Part shown: piece after piece, positions 1 through 8,443 of the stretch
How positions within the stretch are numbered: the first letter of the stretch is position 1
Layout: the number at the start of each line of letters is the position of its first letter
Assembly: GCF_009870825.1 (NCBI RefSeq)
Contig: NZ_WTWY01000010.1
Span: 1-64,000, forward strand
Length of the DNA: 64,000 bases
Direction of reading: 5' to 3'
Source of the DNA: Paenibacillus sp. USDA918EY
Lineage (GTDB): Bacteria; Bacillota; Bacilli; Paenibacillales; Paenibacillaceae
Made by a program: the position numbers and the translations under genes
The notes under the pieces: generated by a model
Seen by the model: the letters and a program-made list of their open reading frames with translations, nothing else
What the model was told of the DNA's origin: nothing
The model's database searches: none

Positions 1-4
1 ATAA

Positions 5-50
5 AAACTGCACCTCCAATAGTTAGATGGTGTCTAACTATTGGGGTGCA
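5..50. repeat. Large near-perfect inverted repeat (IS3-end-like)
   Basis: Two arms of about 21 bp, beginning AACTGCACC and ending GGGGTGCAGTT, face each other across a loop of about 5 bp. The arms resemble the TGCACCCCAATAGTTAGAC type of terminus that I associate with IS3-family elements, here with almost nothing between the ends. It may be a solo end pair (miniature element) or the terminator of a gene left of the window. The resemblance to IS3 ends is from memory. Confidence 0.5.
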
Positions 51-169
51 GTTCATGTGAACGGGTGGTTTGCTCTGCGGCTGAAAGCCTTTGTTACTGG
101 CCAGCCCTAAAAGGGCACTGAATCGTTCGCCAACCGCACTACTTTTTCGGCTACCCCTTAAGGGGTCTT

Positions 170-658
170 CTAGTTCTTCTTCTTTCGTTTGTTTCCTGTT
201 TCTTCTCCTGTGAATGGATCTATATACTCTTCCATCGTCATTTGTTCTGCAACCACGTCTTCTTGTAACTGATTTCGTATATACTCTTCAATCACTTTCT
301 TGTTTCTTCCTACCGTGTCCACATAAAACCCTTTACACCAGAATTTTCGATTCCCATATTTATATTTCAAATTTGCATGGCGATCAAATATCATTAAGCT
401 GCTTTTCCCCTTTAAATACCCTATAAATGATGACACACTTATTTTCGGCGGTATACTTACCAGCAGGTGTATATGATCTTTACATGCCTCTGCTTCTATA
501 ATTTCTACACCTTTTCTTTCACATAATTGTCTTAGTATTTTTCCTATATCTCTTTTCAATTTCCCATAGATCACTTGTCTTCTGTACTTCGGCGCAAACA
601 CAATGTGATACTTACAATTCCATTTTGTATGTGCTAAACTGTTCACATCAGATGGCAT
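170..658 (-). CDS. tnpA: IS200-type transposase TnpA (Y1-HUH)
   Basis: A single-strand DNA transposase of the Y1 HUH superfamily, which cuts and rejoins subterminal hairpins during peel-and-paste transposition. The 162-residue length is normal for the family. The HUH motif is DHIHLLV (His62, His64), and the catalytic tyrosine is probably Tyr126 in EEYIRNQ. The C-terminus is lysine-rich. A GAGGAG ribosome binding site lies about 6 bases before the ATG. The reading frame is intact, so the copy may be active. Confidence 0.93.
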   Translation of the reverse strand: MPSDVNSLAHTKWNCKYHIVFAPKYRRQVIYGKLKRDIGKILRQLCERKGVEIIEAEACKDHIHLLVSIPPKISVSSFIGYLKGKSSLMIFDRHANLKYKYGNRKFWCKGFYVDTVGRNKKVIEEYIRNQLQEDVVAEQMTMEEYIDPFTGEETGNKRKKKN

Positions 659-752
659 CTGATCTCCTCCTCGTGTTTTAAATTTGGTTGGCGAACCGAA
701 TTTATCTTAACACTTCGGAGGATTTTTTTTATACAACGCTTAAGCTATCCTG

Positions 753-775
753 AACCATACGCATAGCGTATGGTT
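753..775. repeat. Subterminal hairpin of the IS200 element
   Basis: AACCATACGC and GCGTATGGTT pair perfectly across a 3-base loop, upstream of tnpA. In IS200/IS605 elements TnpA recognises such imperfectly terminal hairpins, so this is the likely left-end recognition structure. Confidence 0.55.
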
Positions 776-785
776 TTCTTTTTAC

Positions 786-821
786 AAAAAAAGCGAAGCC
801 CGGAAAAATCCGGCGCTTCGC
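786..821 (-). terminator. Rho-independent terminator of the IDEAL-domain gene
   Basis: On the minus strand GCGAAGCGCCGG pairs with CCGGGCTTCGC around an AT loop and is followed by a run of seven T. It lies just after the stop of the gene at 833-1213. Confidence 0.8.
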
Positions 822-832
822 CTCCTAAGCGT

Positions 833-1213
833 TTATGATTTTTTCCCCGACAAGCCCCAACGGTTCGACAGCTTGCCGCGAAACGGAATTTCACGGGTTT
901 CCTTTCCCTTATCGCTTCGCAATTGCTTCATGCGGTCCGTCAATTCCTGAAACCACACTTCGTCCATCGTGGACAACGCAAGGTCAACCAGGCTTTCGAG
1001 ATTATCCGGATCTTCCAGGGAATTCACCGGCAGCAGCTTCAGCCATGAACCGCGAACGGACACCGTTTTGCCGACCGCTTCTTCATGATCCGATTGAACG
1101 ACGCGTACTCGAACGATTTCCCGCTGGGCGTCCGCCGTTTCAATGTATCCGTGAATAAACTCTCCGTCTACCGTCTTTCCTTGAACCCAATCGCCAATTT
1201 CGAATTTCATCAT
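833..1213 (-). CDS. IDEAL-domain protein
   Basis: A 126-residue protein. The N-terminal half (about residues 3-65) is beta-rich and SH3-like in character (IGDWVQGKTVDG, VRVRVVQSDHEE). Residues about 72-97 (ESLVDLALSTMDEVWFQELT) match the short IDEAL domain seen in Bacillus proteins such as YpiB. The C-terminus is basic. Function is unknown; IDEAL domains are thought to mediate protein contacts. The start is the first of two adjacent ATG codons, behind GGCGGTGG. The gene has its own promoter and terminator and looks monocistronic. Confidence 0.75.
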   Translation of the reverse strand: MMKFEIGDWVQGKTVDGEFIHGYIETADAQREIVRVRVVQSDHEEAVGKTVSVRGSWLKLLPVNSLEDPDNLESLVDLALSTMDEVWFQELTDRMKQLRSDKGKETREIPFRGKLSNRWGLSGKKS

Positions 1214-1237
1214 TCCACCGCCTCACTCTTAATCGTG

Positions 1238-1266
1238 TATACAAACTGTAATTGAATATATAACAA
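1238..1266 (-). promoter_or_regulatory. Candidate SigA promoter of the IDEAL-domain gene
   Basis: On the minus strand TTGTTA (1266-1261) and TGTATA (1243-1238) are separated by 17 bases, about 25 bases upstream of the start codon. Confidence 0.45.
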
Positions 1267-1491
1267 AATCGAAGATTACTGTAATAATACTAAACACAGT
1301 TAGGAATGTCAAATCTGCGGCTTGCGAAAAAAGATATCAAGCGCGATCGCTTCATGTCTTTATTATATTCATTTCAAGGTCTGTTGTTGTCGTTATTCAT
1401 CTGCTTCAAAAAATAGAGGGCAGCGGCCTAAACCCAAGCTCCCGCAAGCCTTGAGCCGCCGGTCCTGCGATCCGCAAGGCGCATCCTATTA
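1267..1491. other. Intergenic stretch without recognisable gene
   Basis: This is most of the 343-base gap between two divergent genes. Apart from the promoters at its two ends I see no coding region, RNA gene or repeat. Confidence 0.5.
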
Positions 1492-1521
1492 TTGACAGCG
1501 TTTACATCCCGGTGACATAAT
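1492..1521 (+). promoter_or_regulatory. SigA-type promoter of the YesM/YesN pair
   Basis: A consensus -35 TTGACA (1492-1497) is followed after 18 bases by CATAAT (1516-1521). It lies 36 bases before the GTG start of the kinase gene. The consensus -35 suggests basal, activator-independent expression of the sensor pair, unlike the transporter promoters downstream. Confidence 0.65.
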
Positions 1522-1556
1522 GTGTACTAAATTCCACATCATAGGGAGAAGATCGC

Positions 1557-3302
1557 GTGCAGAAATGGCTTGTCTCATTCAAGCATATGAAGATCAAAAA
1601 CAAACTTTCCCTGCTGATCGCCTTTATCGTGGCGATGACGTTCGCATTCGCGATCCTCGTCCAGCAATATGCCTTTTCGGTGTATGACGAGCAGTTATAC
1701 CAAAAATCCTCGCAGGTGCTGCATTTGTCGTCTTCCGCAATCGAAAAAGAGCTGGAGCGGATCGAGCAGCTTTCCTTCAGCATCGTTACCGACACCCAAG
1801 TCCAGTCCCTGCTCCGTTCCATCGCAACCAGCGATTCCGACTACGACCGCCTCATCCTGCGCAAGCGGCTGGTCGACCGGCTGCTCAATTACGTCGGCTC
1901 CGAACCGTCCCTCTATTCCATCCATGTCGTGGACGCTTACGGAGTTCAGCAGGATCTCGGCAGCGTTATCCCGATCCCCCCGGACAAACGGGCCGCCATC
2001 TTGCGGATTGCCGCGGAAGCCAATGGCGAAGCCCGATGGACGTATCCGGACGCTTCCGATCCGGCCCTCATCCTGTCGCGGGACGTCCGTTCCTATTCCG
2101 GGACGTTGTTTGACCTGAAGGAAATCGGCACGGTTTTTCTGCGGATCAACATGGACCGGATCGTCCATGAGATGGCTGGCGAGGAAGGGGATCTTGTCAT
2201 GACCGCGGGCACCGATCCGATTTATCCCTCCGAACCTCACTTCGATCCGGCCGCCGTTCAGGACTCCCTGTTATCCGGGAGCGGATACTTCACCCAAGAA
2301 ATCGAAAACCAAACCTATTTCATCGCCTACAATCGCTCGGCGGAGACGGGCTGGACCTACTTGAACGTGACGCCGTTCAACCGGATTTTCAAGCAAATCG
2401 TTTTTATTAAAGAGCTTGCCGTCATCGTCTTTATTCTCATTTTTGCCGTGGCGATTTTGTGGGGAATCCGCTTCTCCCGCGGCTTGACCCGTCCGATCGA
2501 AAACCTGATCGCCCGCATGAAGCTGGCCGAAAAAGGCAATTTCGCCGAAGCGAACGTGCTTGCCACCGACCAGGAGCCGCCGGCCATGGATGAGCTCGGG
2601 CTGCTGCACCGGACCTTCCGCCTGATGGTCGAGCGGATCAACGCGCTGATCACGGAAAACTATGCCAGCCGGCTGCTGATCAAGGAGACCGAATTCAAGG
2701 CGCTGCAGGCCCAAATCAATCCGCATTTTTTGTATAACACGCTGGAATCCATCAACTGGATGGCGAAGATCAACAAACAAACCCGCATTTCGCAAATGGT
2801 TCAGGCGCTGGCCTTTTTGCTCCGCAATGCCGTCAGCTTAAAGGAACCGGTCCTGTCGCTTGCGGAGGAGCTGGAAATGGTCCGGAATTACGTGACGATC
2901 CAAAAATTCCGGTTCGAGGACAGGCTGTCTTTCCGGCTTGACGTCGAGGACAAGGAGCTTTCGCGCAAAATCCCTAAGCTGACGCTGCAGCCGCTGCTCG
3001 AAAACGCGGTCCACTATGCGCTGGAGCCTTCGGTCGATGCGTGCACGATCGCTATTTACAGCCGTTATGAAAAGGACGCCTTCTGCCTGGTCGTCGAGGA
3101 CGACGGTCCGGGCATGGCTCCGGATACGCTGGAATTGCTGCAAAAAGGCGAGCTTGTGGCGGCAGGAAACGGAATCGGCCTGTTGAATATTGACGAGCGG
3201 ATCCGGTTTGCCTTCGGAGAGCCTTACGGCGTGGAAATCGACAGCGCCCCCGGCCAAGGAACGCGCGTCATCATCAAGTTGCCAAAAGAATTGGAGGGCT
3301 AA
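1557..3302 (+). CDS. YesM-like sensor histidine kinase
   Basis: A membrane sensor kinase of the LytS/YesM class that responds to extracellular sugar and phosphorylates the adjacent regulator. Its 581 residues comprise TM1 (about 17-36), an extracellular Cache-like sensor (about 40-275), TM2 (about 281-303), HAMP (about 305-365), the His_kinase block with the phospho-acceptor His390 in QINPHFLYNT, and a HATPase domain with the N box (LQPLLENAVHYAL) and G1 box (EDDGPGM). The start is GTG behind AGGGAG. It lies 3 bases upstream of the regulator gene and is co-transcribed with it. The ligand is inferred to be an oligosaccharide linked to the GH105 hydrolase downstream. Confidence 0.92.
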   Translation: MQKWLVSFKHMKIKNKLSLLIAFIVAMTFAFAILVQQYAFSVYDEQLYQKSSQVLHLSSSAIEKELERIEQLSFSIVTDTQVQSLLRSIATSDSDYDRLILRKRLVDRLLNYVGSEPSLYSIHVVDAYGVQQDLGSVIPIPPDKRAAILRIAAEANGEARWTYPDASDPALILSRDVRSYSGTLFDLKEIGTVFLRINMDRIVHEMAGEEGDLVMTAGTDPIYPSEPHFDPAAVQDSLLSGSGYFTQEIENQTYFIAYNRSAETGWTYLNVTPFNRIFKQIVFIKELAVIVFILIFAVAILWGIRFSRGLTRPIENLIARMKLAEKGNFAEANVLATDQEPPAMDELGLLHRTFRLMVERINALITENYASRLLIKETEFKALQAQINPHFLYNTLESINWMAKINKQTRISQMVQALAFLLRNAVSLKEPVLSLAEELEMVRNYVTIQKFRFEDRLSFRLDVEDKELSRKIPKLTLQPLLENAVHYALEPSVDACTIAIYSRYEKDAFCLVVEDDGPGMAPDTLELLQKGELVAAGNGIGLLNIDERIRFAFGEPYGVEIDSAPGQGTRVIIKLPKELEG

Positions 3303-3305
3303 GCG

Positions 3306-4859
3306 ATGTATAAAGTGCTTCTGGTTGACGACGAAAGAATCATTTTGGACGGCATATCCCAAATGGTCGATTGGCCCGCATTCCGGACGAAGCTGATCGG
3401 AACCGCGCAGAACGGGATCCAGGCTTACGAAAAAATCGCCGAGGCCGCCCCGGATATCGTCGTCAGCGACATTCGGATGCCGGGCCTGGACGGGCTGGAG
3501 CTTGTCGCCAAAACCCATGCCTCCCACCCCGCCGTCAAATTCGTGCTGCTGTCCGGCTACGGGGAATTCGAATACGCGAACCGCGCCATGCAGTACGGCG
3601 TCAAACATTATTTGCTCAAACCGACCGACGAGGTCAAAATCGCCGAGGCGCTCAAGGAAGTGACCGAGGAGCTGGACCTGCAGCGCGGCAGGGAAACCTT
3701 CATCCGCGATATGAAGCACCGTTTCGAGAAATTCATCCCCCATGTCAAGGAACAGGTGCTGAAAGAATTCGTCACGAACAAAACCTACGGAACACGAGAC
3801 CTGGAGGAATACCGCGGACTGTTTCCCTATCCTTTCGATCATCCGATCCGGCTTCTGCTTTTCCGGCTTGAGGGCGAAGCGGATTCCGAGCACCCATTTG
3901 CCGCCAAAAACATTGCCGAAGACTTGCTGCAGACGACGCTGCTGAGCACGACGATCGGCGACCATGTGCTGATCCTGATTGCCGACCCGAAGGACCAAGA
4001 CCTTTTTCATCAGCGCCTTCAGGAGATCCGGCATACCTTCAGCCTTTACTATAAAATGGGCATGACCATTGCCGTCAGCGATTCCGGCCCCATGGCGCAA
4101 GCCCGGAAGCTGTACCGCGAAACGCTGAAGTGCCTGGATTACCGGTTCTATCTGGACGAAAGCGGCATCATTACGAAACAAGACGCCCCCCTTCCATGCG
4201 GAGAAACAGGCGAATTTTTCTTTGACGAAGAACGTCTCATCCTTCCGGCCCGTTCCGGCCGCATCGAGGAGGCGGCGCAGGCCTTGTCCGAGCTCATCGC
4301 CGAAATGAAACGCGCCCAGCTCGGCATCGACATGGCTAAGTCCTGCGCCATTCAGCAATATGCCTCGCTGATCCGGGTGGCTGATCCGGAACGGTTGAAC
4401 GAAGCGTACAAACGCATTCCCGAAATCGCCGAGATGGAATCGCTGCAGGCGATCCATTCCTTTCTCGATGAATCCGTCAAAGAGGTCGCGCGCCGCAACG
4501 GCGAACGAAACGCAGGCAAATGCAACGCGATCGTCAGGAAGGTAATCGACATCGTGGAAGAGCAGCTTGGGAACTCCGACCTGTCCCTCAACATGGTCGC
4601 CCATGATATGCTGTACATGAACGCCGATTATCTCGGCAAGCTGTTCAAAAAAGAAACCGGGGAAAAGTTCTCCAATTACGTGATGCGCATCCGAATCCAG
4701 CGGGCAACGGAACTGATGGCCGCCGATCCGGACGTCAAAATATTCGAAATGGCCGAAAGGCTCGGCTTCGGCGACAATCCCCAATATTTCAGCCAAGTGT
4801 TTAAAAAACAGGTTGGCTGTACGCCGTCCGAGTATATCCGCAAAGCTTTTTCGCTTTAG
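3306..4859 (+). CDS. YesN-like response regulator (AraC-type output)
   Basis: A cytoplasmic DNA-binding response regulator of 517 residues. The receiver domain (1-120) has the acidic pocket DDE (8-10), phospho-acceptor Asp55 in VVSDIRMPG, and the switch lysine in YLLKP. A long central segment of the YesN type follows, then two AraC/XylS helix-turn-helix units (about 415-515; LSLNMVAHDMLYMNADYLGKLFK and MAERLGFGDNPQYFSQVFKK regions). It probably activates the binding-protein and permease genes through the repeated elements at 4992 and 6556. Confidence 0.92.
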   Translation: MYKVLLVDDERIILDGISQMVDWPAFRTKLIGTAQNGIQAYEKIAEAAPDIVVSDIRMPGLDGLELVAKTHASHPAVKFVLLSGYGEFEYANRAMQYGVKHYLLKPTDEVKIAEALKEVTEELDLQRGRETFIRDMKHRFEKFIPHVKEQVLKEFVTNKTYGTRDLEEYRGLFPYPFDHPIRLLLFRLEGEADSEHPFAAKNIAEDLLQTTLLSTTIGDHVLILIADPKDQDLFHQRLQEIRHTFSLYYKMGMTIAVSDSGPMAQARKLYRETLKCLDYRFYLDESGIITKQDAPLPCGETGEFFFDEERLILPARSGRIEEAAQALSELIAEMKRAQLGIDMAKSCAIQQYASLIRVADPERLNEAYKRIPEIAEMESLQAIHSFLDESVKEVARRNGERNAGKCNAIVRKVIDIVEEQLGNSDLSLNMVAHDMLYMNADYLGKLFKKETGEKFSNYVMRIRIQRATELMAADPDVKIFEMAERLGFGDNPQYFSQVFKKQVGCTPSEYIRKAFSL

Positions 4860-4991
4860 GACATGCCAAACGGATGATCCAAGGAGCGACCGGTTGCGCC
4901 TGAGGTTGTACATACAACCCATCGGCTGCATTTCGATTTCTCAGTCTGTCGTTCCCGCCCAAAAAACCAGGAAATCCCCGGCGTGCCACAA

Positions 4992-5036
4992 CTCTGCTTT
5001 TTAAACAAACAGGTCGGTTTTTTTCCTTACCCCGCC
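4992..5036 (+). promoter_or_regulatory. Conserved upstream element A (candidate YesN operator)
   Basis: The 45 bases starting CTCTGCTTTTTAAACAAAC match the element at 6556-6600 at 36 of 45 positions. Each begins exactly 58 bases before a -10 hexamer (GATAAT at 5050-5055 here), and neither promoter has a good -35. This arrangement fits an activator-dependent promoter, with the adjacent YesN-like protein the obvious candidate activator. Confidence 0.6.
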
Positions 5037-5049
5037 GACGGCAAATAAC

Positions 5050-5055
5050 GATAAT
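5050..5055 (+). promoter_or_regulatory. -10 box of the substrate-binding protein promoter
   Basis: GATAAT lies 57 bases before the start codon. No consensus -35 stands 17 bases upstream (CTTACC region), consistent with activator dependence. Confidence 0.45.
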
Positions 5056-5112
5056 GAACTTGTAAGCACAATCAGTCCAAAGAAACGGTTCGACATAAGG
5101 GGAGGAAAAACG

Positions 5113-6465
5113 ATGAGAAAAACGTTGACTGCCGTACTGCTGTTTTCCTTGATGGGCAGCCTCATCGGTTGTTCGGGAGGAACGGCGGATAAGCCGAGCG
5201 AAACGGCGGATAAGCCGAATTCGGGAACCCAAGCGGCCGCCGGGGAAAAAGCTGACGAGAAAAAAGATCCGGTCAAGCTCCGCATCGCCTGGTGGGGCGG
5301 CCAATCCAGACACGACTACACGCTAAAAGTCATCAAAATGTACGAAGAAAAAAATCCGAACGTCACGATCGAAGCGGAATACGCGCCTTTCGACGACTAC
5401 TGGAAAAAGCTCGCCCCGCAAGCGGTGGCCGGAGGGCTTCCCGACATCATCCAGATGGACATTTCGTATTTGAGCCAGTATGCCGGTCGCAACCAATTGG
5501 CGGATTTGAAGCCTTTTACGGACAGCGGCGTGCTGGACGTCAAAGACGTGAGCGAAAACGCGCTGAAAGGCGGGGAAGTGGGCGGCAAGCTGGTGGCGAT
5601 GAATCTCGGCGTCAATGCGCTGCAAACGACGTTCGACGTGGAGACGATGAAGAAAAACGGCATCGATATCCCTTCGAAAGACTGGACCTGGGACGACATG
5701 GACAAGTTGGGCGCCCAGGCCAAGGCCAAAGGACTCCAGATCGGCGGATTCGCATACCATCATGAGGTGTTCTTCCCTTATTACCTGAGAACCATCGGCC
5801 AAAAAATGTACAGCGAGGACGGCAAGACGCTTGGTTACGCCGACGACAAGCCGTTTATCGATTACTTCACCCGTTACCAAAAGTGGTACGACAACGGCTA
5901 TATTTTGTCCCTGGATAAGGAAGCCCAGAAAAAAGGCGTCGCCGAAGAGGACGAAATTCTGCTCGGCCACTCCGTATCCGGCAACGGCTGGTCCAACCAG
6001 TTCCTGGCCGTCGCCAACCTGGTGAAGGACCGTCCGCTCGAGCTGAATCCGATGCCCGGTCCGGGAACGAAAGAAGGCCTGTTCCTGAAGCCTTCCATGT
6101 ACTTCGCCGTTTCGGAATCGTCCAAGCAAAAAGAAGAGGCGGCGAAATTCATCAGCTTTTTCATCAACGATCTCGAGGCGAACCAGCTGATCAAAGGCGA
6201 ACGCGGCGTTCCGGTCTCCTCCAAGGTCAAAGAGGCGCTGAAGCCGAATTTGACGGAAAACGAAGCGAAAATTTTTGATTACGTAACGTGGGCCGAATCG
6301 AACAGCAGCCCGATGGATCCGCCGAACCCGATCGGCTCGGTCGAAATCGAAAAGCTGCTGCGCGATTTGAGCGAAAAGATCCTGTTCAAAAAAATCGCCA
6401 TCGATCAAGCGGCCGCCGAGTTCCGCAAAGAGGCGAACGCCATTTTGGCCCGAAGCCAGAAGTAA
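5113..6465 (+). CDS. ABC transporter sugar-binding lipoprotein (family 1)
   Basis: An extracytoplasmic solute-binding protein that delivers a sugar or oligosaccharide to the two permeases downstream. It has 450 residues. A lipoprotein signal with lipobox LIGC (Cys21) is followed by a charged linker with a short repeat (TADKPSE, TADKPNS), then a family 1 SBP fold (LRIAWWGGQSRHDYTL start; internal tryptophan and tyrosine clusters typical of sugar binders). The ribosome binding site is GGGGAGG. A strong terminator follows, so its message is separate from the permeases, which helps make the binding protein in excess. No ATPase gene is in the locus, which is normal because MsmX-type ATPases are shared. 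Confidence 0.92.
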   Translation: MRKTLTAVLLFSLMGSLIGCSGGTADKPSETADKPNSGTQAAAGEKADEKKDPVKLRIAWWGGQSRHDYTLKVIKMYEEKNPNVTIEAEYAPFDDYWKKLAPQAVAGGLPDIIQMDISYLSQYAGRNQLADLKPFTDSGVLDVKDVSENALKGGEVGGKLVAMNLGVNALQTTFDVETMKKNGIDIPSKDWTWDDMDKLGAQAKAKGLQIGGFAYHHEVFFPYYLRTIGQKMYSEDGKTLGYADDKPFIDYFTRYQKWYDNGYILSLDKEAQKKGVAEEDEILLGHSVSGNGWSNQFLAVANLVKDRPLELNPMPGPGTKEGLFLKPSMYFAVSESSKQKEEAAKFISFFINDLEANQLIKGERGVPVSSKVKEALKPNLTENEAKIFDYVTWAESNSSPMDPPNPIGSVEIEKLLRDLSEKILFKKIAIDQAAAEFRKEANAILARSQK

Positions 6466-6476
6466 CGCAGCGTCCA

Positions 6477-6522
6477 AAAAAAGAGTGCCGAAAACCGGCG
6501 GCGGTTTTTCGGCCTCTTTTAT
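6477..6522 (+). terminator. Terminator after the binding-protein gene
   Basis: AAGAGTGCCGAAAACCG pairs with CGGTTTTTCGGCCTCTT and ends in T residues. It separates the binding-protein message from the permease operon, which has its own promoter. Confidence 0.8.
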
Positions 6523-6555
6523 GTGCGGATATAGGTCGTTCCGGCTTTTCCATAC

Positions 6556-6600
6556 CTCTGCTTTTTGAACAAACTGCCCGGTTTTATCCATTACCCCCGC
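6556..6600 (+). promoter_or_regulatory. Conserved upstream element B (candidate YesN operator)
   Basis: The second copy of the 45-base element, starting CTCTGCTTTTTGAACAAAC. It sits at the same 58-base offset from its -10 box (TATAAT, 6614-6619) as the copy at 4992. The shared core AACAAAC and CGGTTTT are the best-conserved blocks. Confidence 0.6.
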
Positions 6601-6613
6601 CCGTCCCCGTTTC

Positions 6614-6619
6614 TATAAT
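6614..6619 (+). promoter_or_regulatory. -10 box of the permease operon promoter
   Basis: A perfect TATAAT with a poor -35 (ATTACC region), located 61 bases upstream of the permease start. Confidence 0.5.
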
Positions 6620-6680
6620 CGAAGTATACAAGGATTTTCGCATGCAAAGTCCTGAACTTGTGAGCCTAGGAGTTGACGTT

Positions 6681-7580
6681 ATGAGAAAGCTGCGGGATAA
6701 CGAGCACATTACCGGTTATGTTTTCACCGCCCCGTTCGTGCTTGGCTTTTTGATCTTTACGCTGTATCCGGTTTTGTCTTCGCTGTATTACTCCTTCACG
6801 GATTATAACCTGATGGAGGCGCCGAGATGGCTCGGCTTCGATAACTACAAACGGATGTTTATGGACGACGAAAAAGTCGCCAAATCGTTTCAAGTCACGT
6901 TTACGTACGTGCTCGGGAGCGTGCCGTTGCGCCTCATTTTCGCCTTGCTCGTCGCGATGGTGCTGAACACGGCAACCCGCGCCGTCGGATTATACCGTTC
7001 CGCTTTTTACCTGCCCTCCCTCATCGGCGGCAGCGTGGCGGTATCGATCATGTGGCAGCAAATTTTCGGGGACAAGGGTCTGATCAATTCCTTCCTGACG
7101 CTGATCGGCATCCCGTCCTCCACCTCGTGGATCGGCAATCCGAGCACCGCGTTGTGGACTTTGATCGCCTTATCCACCTGGCAGTTCGGCTCGTCGATGA
7201 TCATCTTTTTGGCCGGGCTGAAAAACATCCCGAAAGACTATTACGAAGCGGCCAGCGTCGACGGGGCGAACGCGGGTCGCCGTTTTTTCAACATCACGCT
7301 GCCGATGCTGAGCCCGATCATCCTGTTCAACCTGACGCTGCAAACGATCTCCGCGTTCATGACGTTTACGCCGGCATACATCATTTCCCGCGGGGAAGGC
7401 GGTCCGCTCGATCAAACGCTGCTGTATTCGCTTTATTTGTACCGCAAGGCGTTTTCGCATTTCGAGATGGGTTACGCCTCGGCCTTGGCCTGGATCATGC
7501 TGATCATCGTCGGCGTGCTGACAATGCTGATCTTCAAATCTTCAACCCGCTGGGTTCACTACGAAACGAAGGGAGATTAG
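6681..7580 (+). CDS. ABC sugar permease, MalF/UgpA type
   Basis: An inner-membrane permease subunit of a CUT1 sugar importer, 299 residues with six predicted membrane segments (the first near residues 15-37). The EAA loop (YYEAASVDGANAGRRFF) that docks the ATPase is present about 100 residues from the C-terminus. The open frame extends upstream, but ATG 6681 is chosen because AGGAG precedes it and because the upstream part runs through a terminator and promoter. It is followed 4 bases later by the second permease. Its partner binding protein is at 5113. Confidence 0.93.
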   Translation: MRKLRDNEHITGYVFTAPFVLGFLIFTLYPVLSSLYYSFTDYNLMEAPRWLGFDNYKRMFMDDEKVAKSFQVTFTYVLGSVPLRLIFALLVAMVLNTATRAVGLYRSAFYLPSLIGGSVAVSIMWQQIFGDKGLINSFLTLIGIPSSTSWIGNPSTALWTLIALSTWQFGSSMIIFLAGLKNIPKDYYEAASVDGANAGRRFFNITLPMLSPIILFNLTLQTISAFMTFTPAYIISRGEGGPLDQTLLYSLYLYRKAFSHFEMGYASALAWIMLIIVGVLTMLIFKSSTRWVHYETKGD

Positions 7581-7584
7581 AGCC

Positions 7585-8424
7585 ATGGCCATGTCGAAAC
7601 CGAAACGCATCCTCTATCACGTGCTGGTCACGGTGTTCGCCCTGCTGATGATCTACCCGATCCTATGGCTGGTCGCCAGTTCCCTGAAGCCAAACGACGA
7701 AATTTTCACGACCTCCTACAGCCTGATCCCGAGCCGACTCGAGTTTTCCAACTATGCATCCGGCTTCAAAGGTTTCGGCGGCACGACGTTTGCGACCTTT
7801 TTCAAAAATTCCTTTATCATCGTCATCCTTTCCACCATCGGCGCAGTGGCTTCTTCGGCTCTCGTCGCCTTCGGGCTCGCCAGGACGAAGTTTTTCGGGC
7901 AAAAGTTCTGGTTCGCCTGCATGATGGCCACCATGATGCTGCCGCATGACGTTGTCATCGTGCCGCAATATGTCATGTTCGCCAAGTTCGGCTGGCTGTC
8001 TTCGTTCAAACCGCTGATCATCCCGCATTTTTTCGGGACGCCGTTTTTCATCTTCCTGATCATGCAGTTTATCCGGACGATTCCGAAGGAGCTCGACGAA
8101 GCCGCCAAAATCGACGGCTGCAGCAAATACGGCGTCTTCTACCGGGTGGTCCTGCCGCTGATCGGGCCGGCGCTTATTACGAGTTCGATCTTCTCCTTTT
8201 ACTGGCGCTGGGACGATTTCATCAACCCGCTCATTTATTTGAACAGCCCGGAAAAATATCCGGTGTCCCTGGCGCTCAAGCTGTTCCTGGACGGCGAATC
8301 CCTGAACAACTGGGGCGGCATGTTCGCCATGGCGACGCTGTCGCTGCTGCCGGTCGTCATCGTCTTCTTTATTTTTCAAAAATATATCGTTGAGGGGATC
8401 AGCACTACCGGGCTGAAAGGCTGA
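7585..8424 (+). CDS. ABC sugar permease, MalG/UgpE type
   Basis: The second permease of the CUT1 importer, 279 residues with six membrane segments. The N-terminus YPILWLVASSLKP is typical of MalG-like subunits, and the EAA loop is LDEAAKIDGCSKYGVFYRVVLP. It ends with the usual GISTTGLKG-type tail. A GGGAG site precedes the ATG. It forms an operon with the permease upstream and the hydrolase downstream (19-base gap). Confidence 0.93.
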   Translation: MAMSKPKRILYHVLVTVFALLMIYPILWLVASSLKPNDEIFTTSYSLIPSRLEFSNYASGFKGFGGTTFATFFKNSFIIVILSTIGAVASSALVAFGLARTKFFGQKFWFACMMATMMLPHDVVIVPQYVMFAKFGWLSSFKPLIIPHFFGTPFFIFLIMQFIRTIPKELDEAAKIDGCSKYGVFYRVVLPLIGPALITSSIFSFYWRWDDFINPLIYLNSPEKYPVSLALKLFLDGESLNNWGGMFAMATLSLLPVVIVFFIFQKYIVEGISTTGLKG

Positions 8425-8443
8425 TCTGGCAGGGGGCTTCCGT

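Larger units (their letters stand above)
120..780 (-). mobile_element. IS200/IS605-family element (tnpA only)
   Basis: This is a single-gene element with an IS200-type TnpA and no TnpB. It lacks terminal inverted repeats but has subterminal hairpins: a perfect 10-bp stem at 753-775 upstream of tnpA (the expected left-end hairpin) and a palindrome ACCCCTTAAGGGGT at 154-167 just past its stop. An 11-bp inverted repeat GGTTGGCGAAC (686-696) / GTTCGCCAACC (125-135) pairs the tnpA leader with the 3' side. Exact ends cannot be fixed without an empty site, so both boundaries are approximate. Confidence 0.65.

Noticed and set aside
2838..4931. A 697-codon minus-strand open frame
   Set aside because: It lies opposite the YesM/YesN genes, which have unmistakable motifs, and shows no motif of its own.
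6288..6680. N-terminal extension of the first permease
   Set aside because: The extension would cross a terminator and a promoter and lacks a membrane or signal character; ATG 6681 has a good ribosome binding site.
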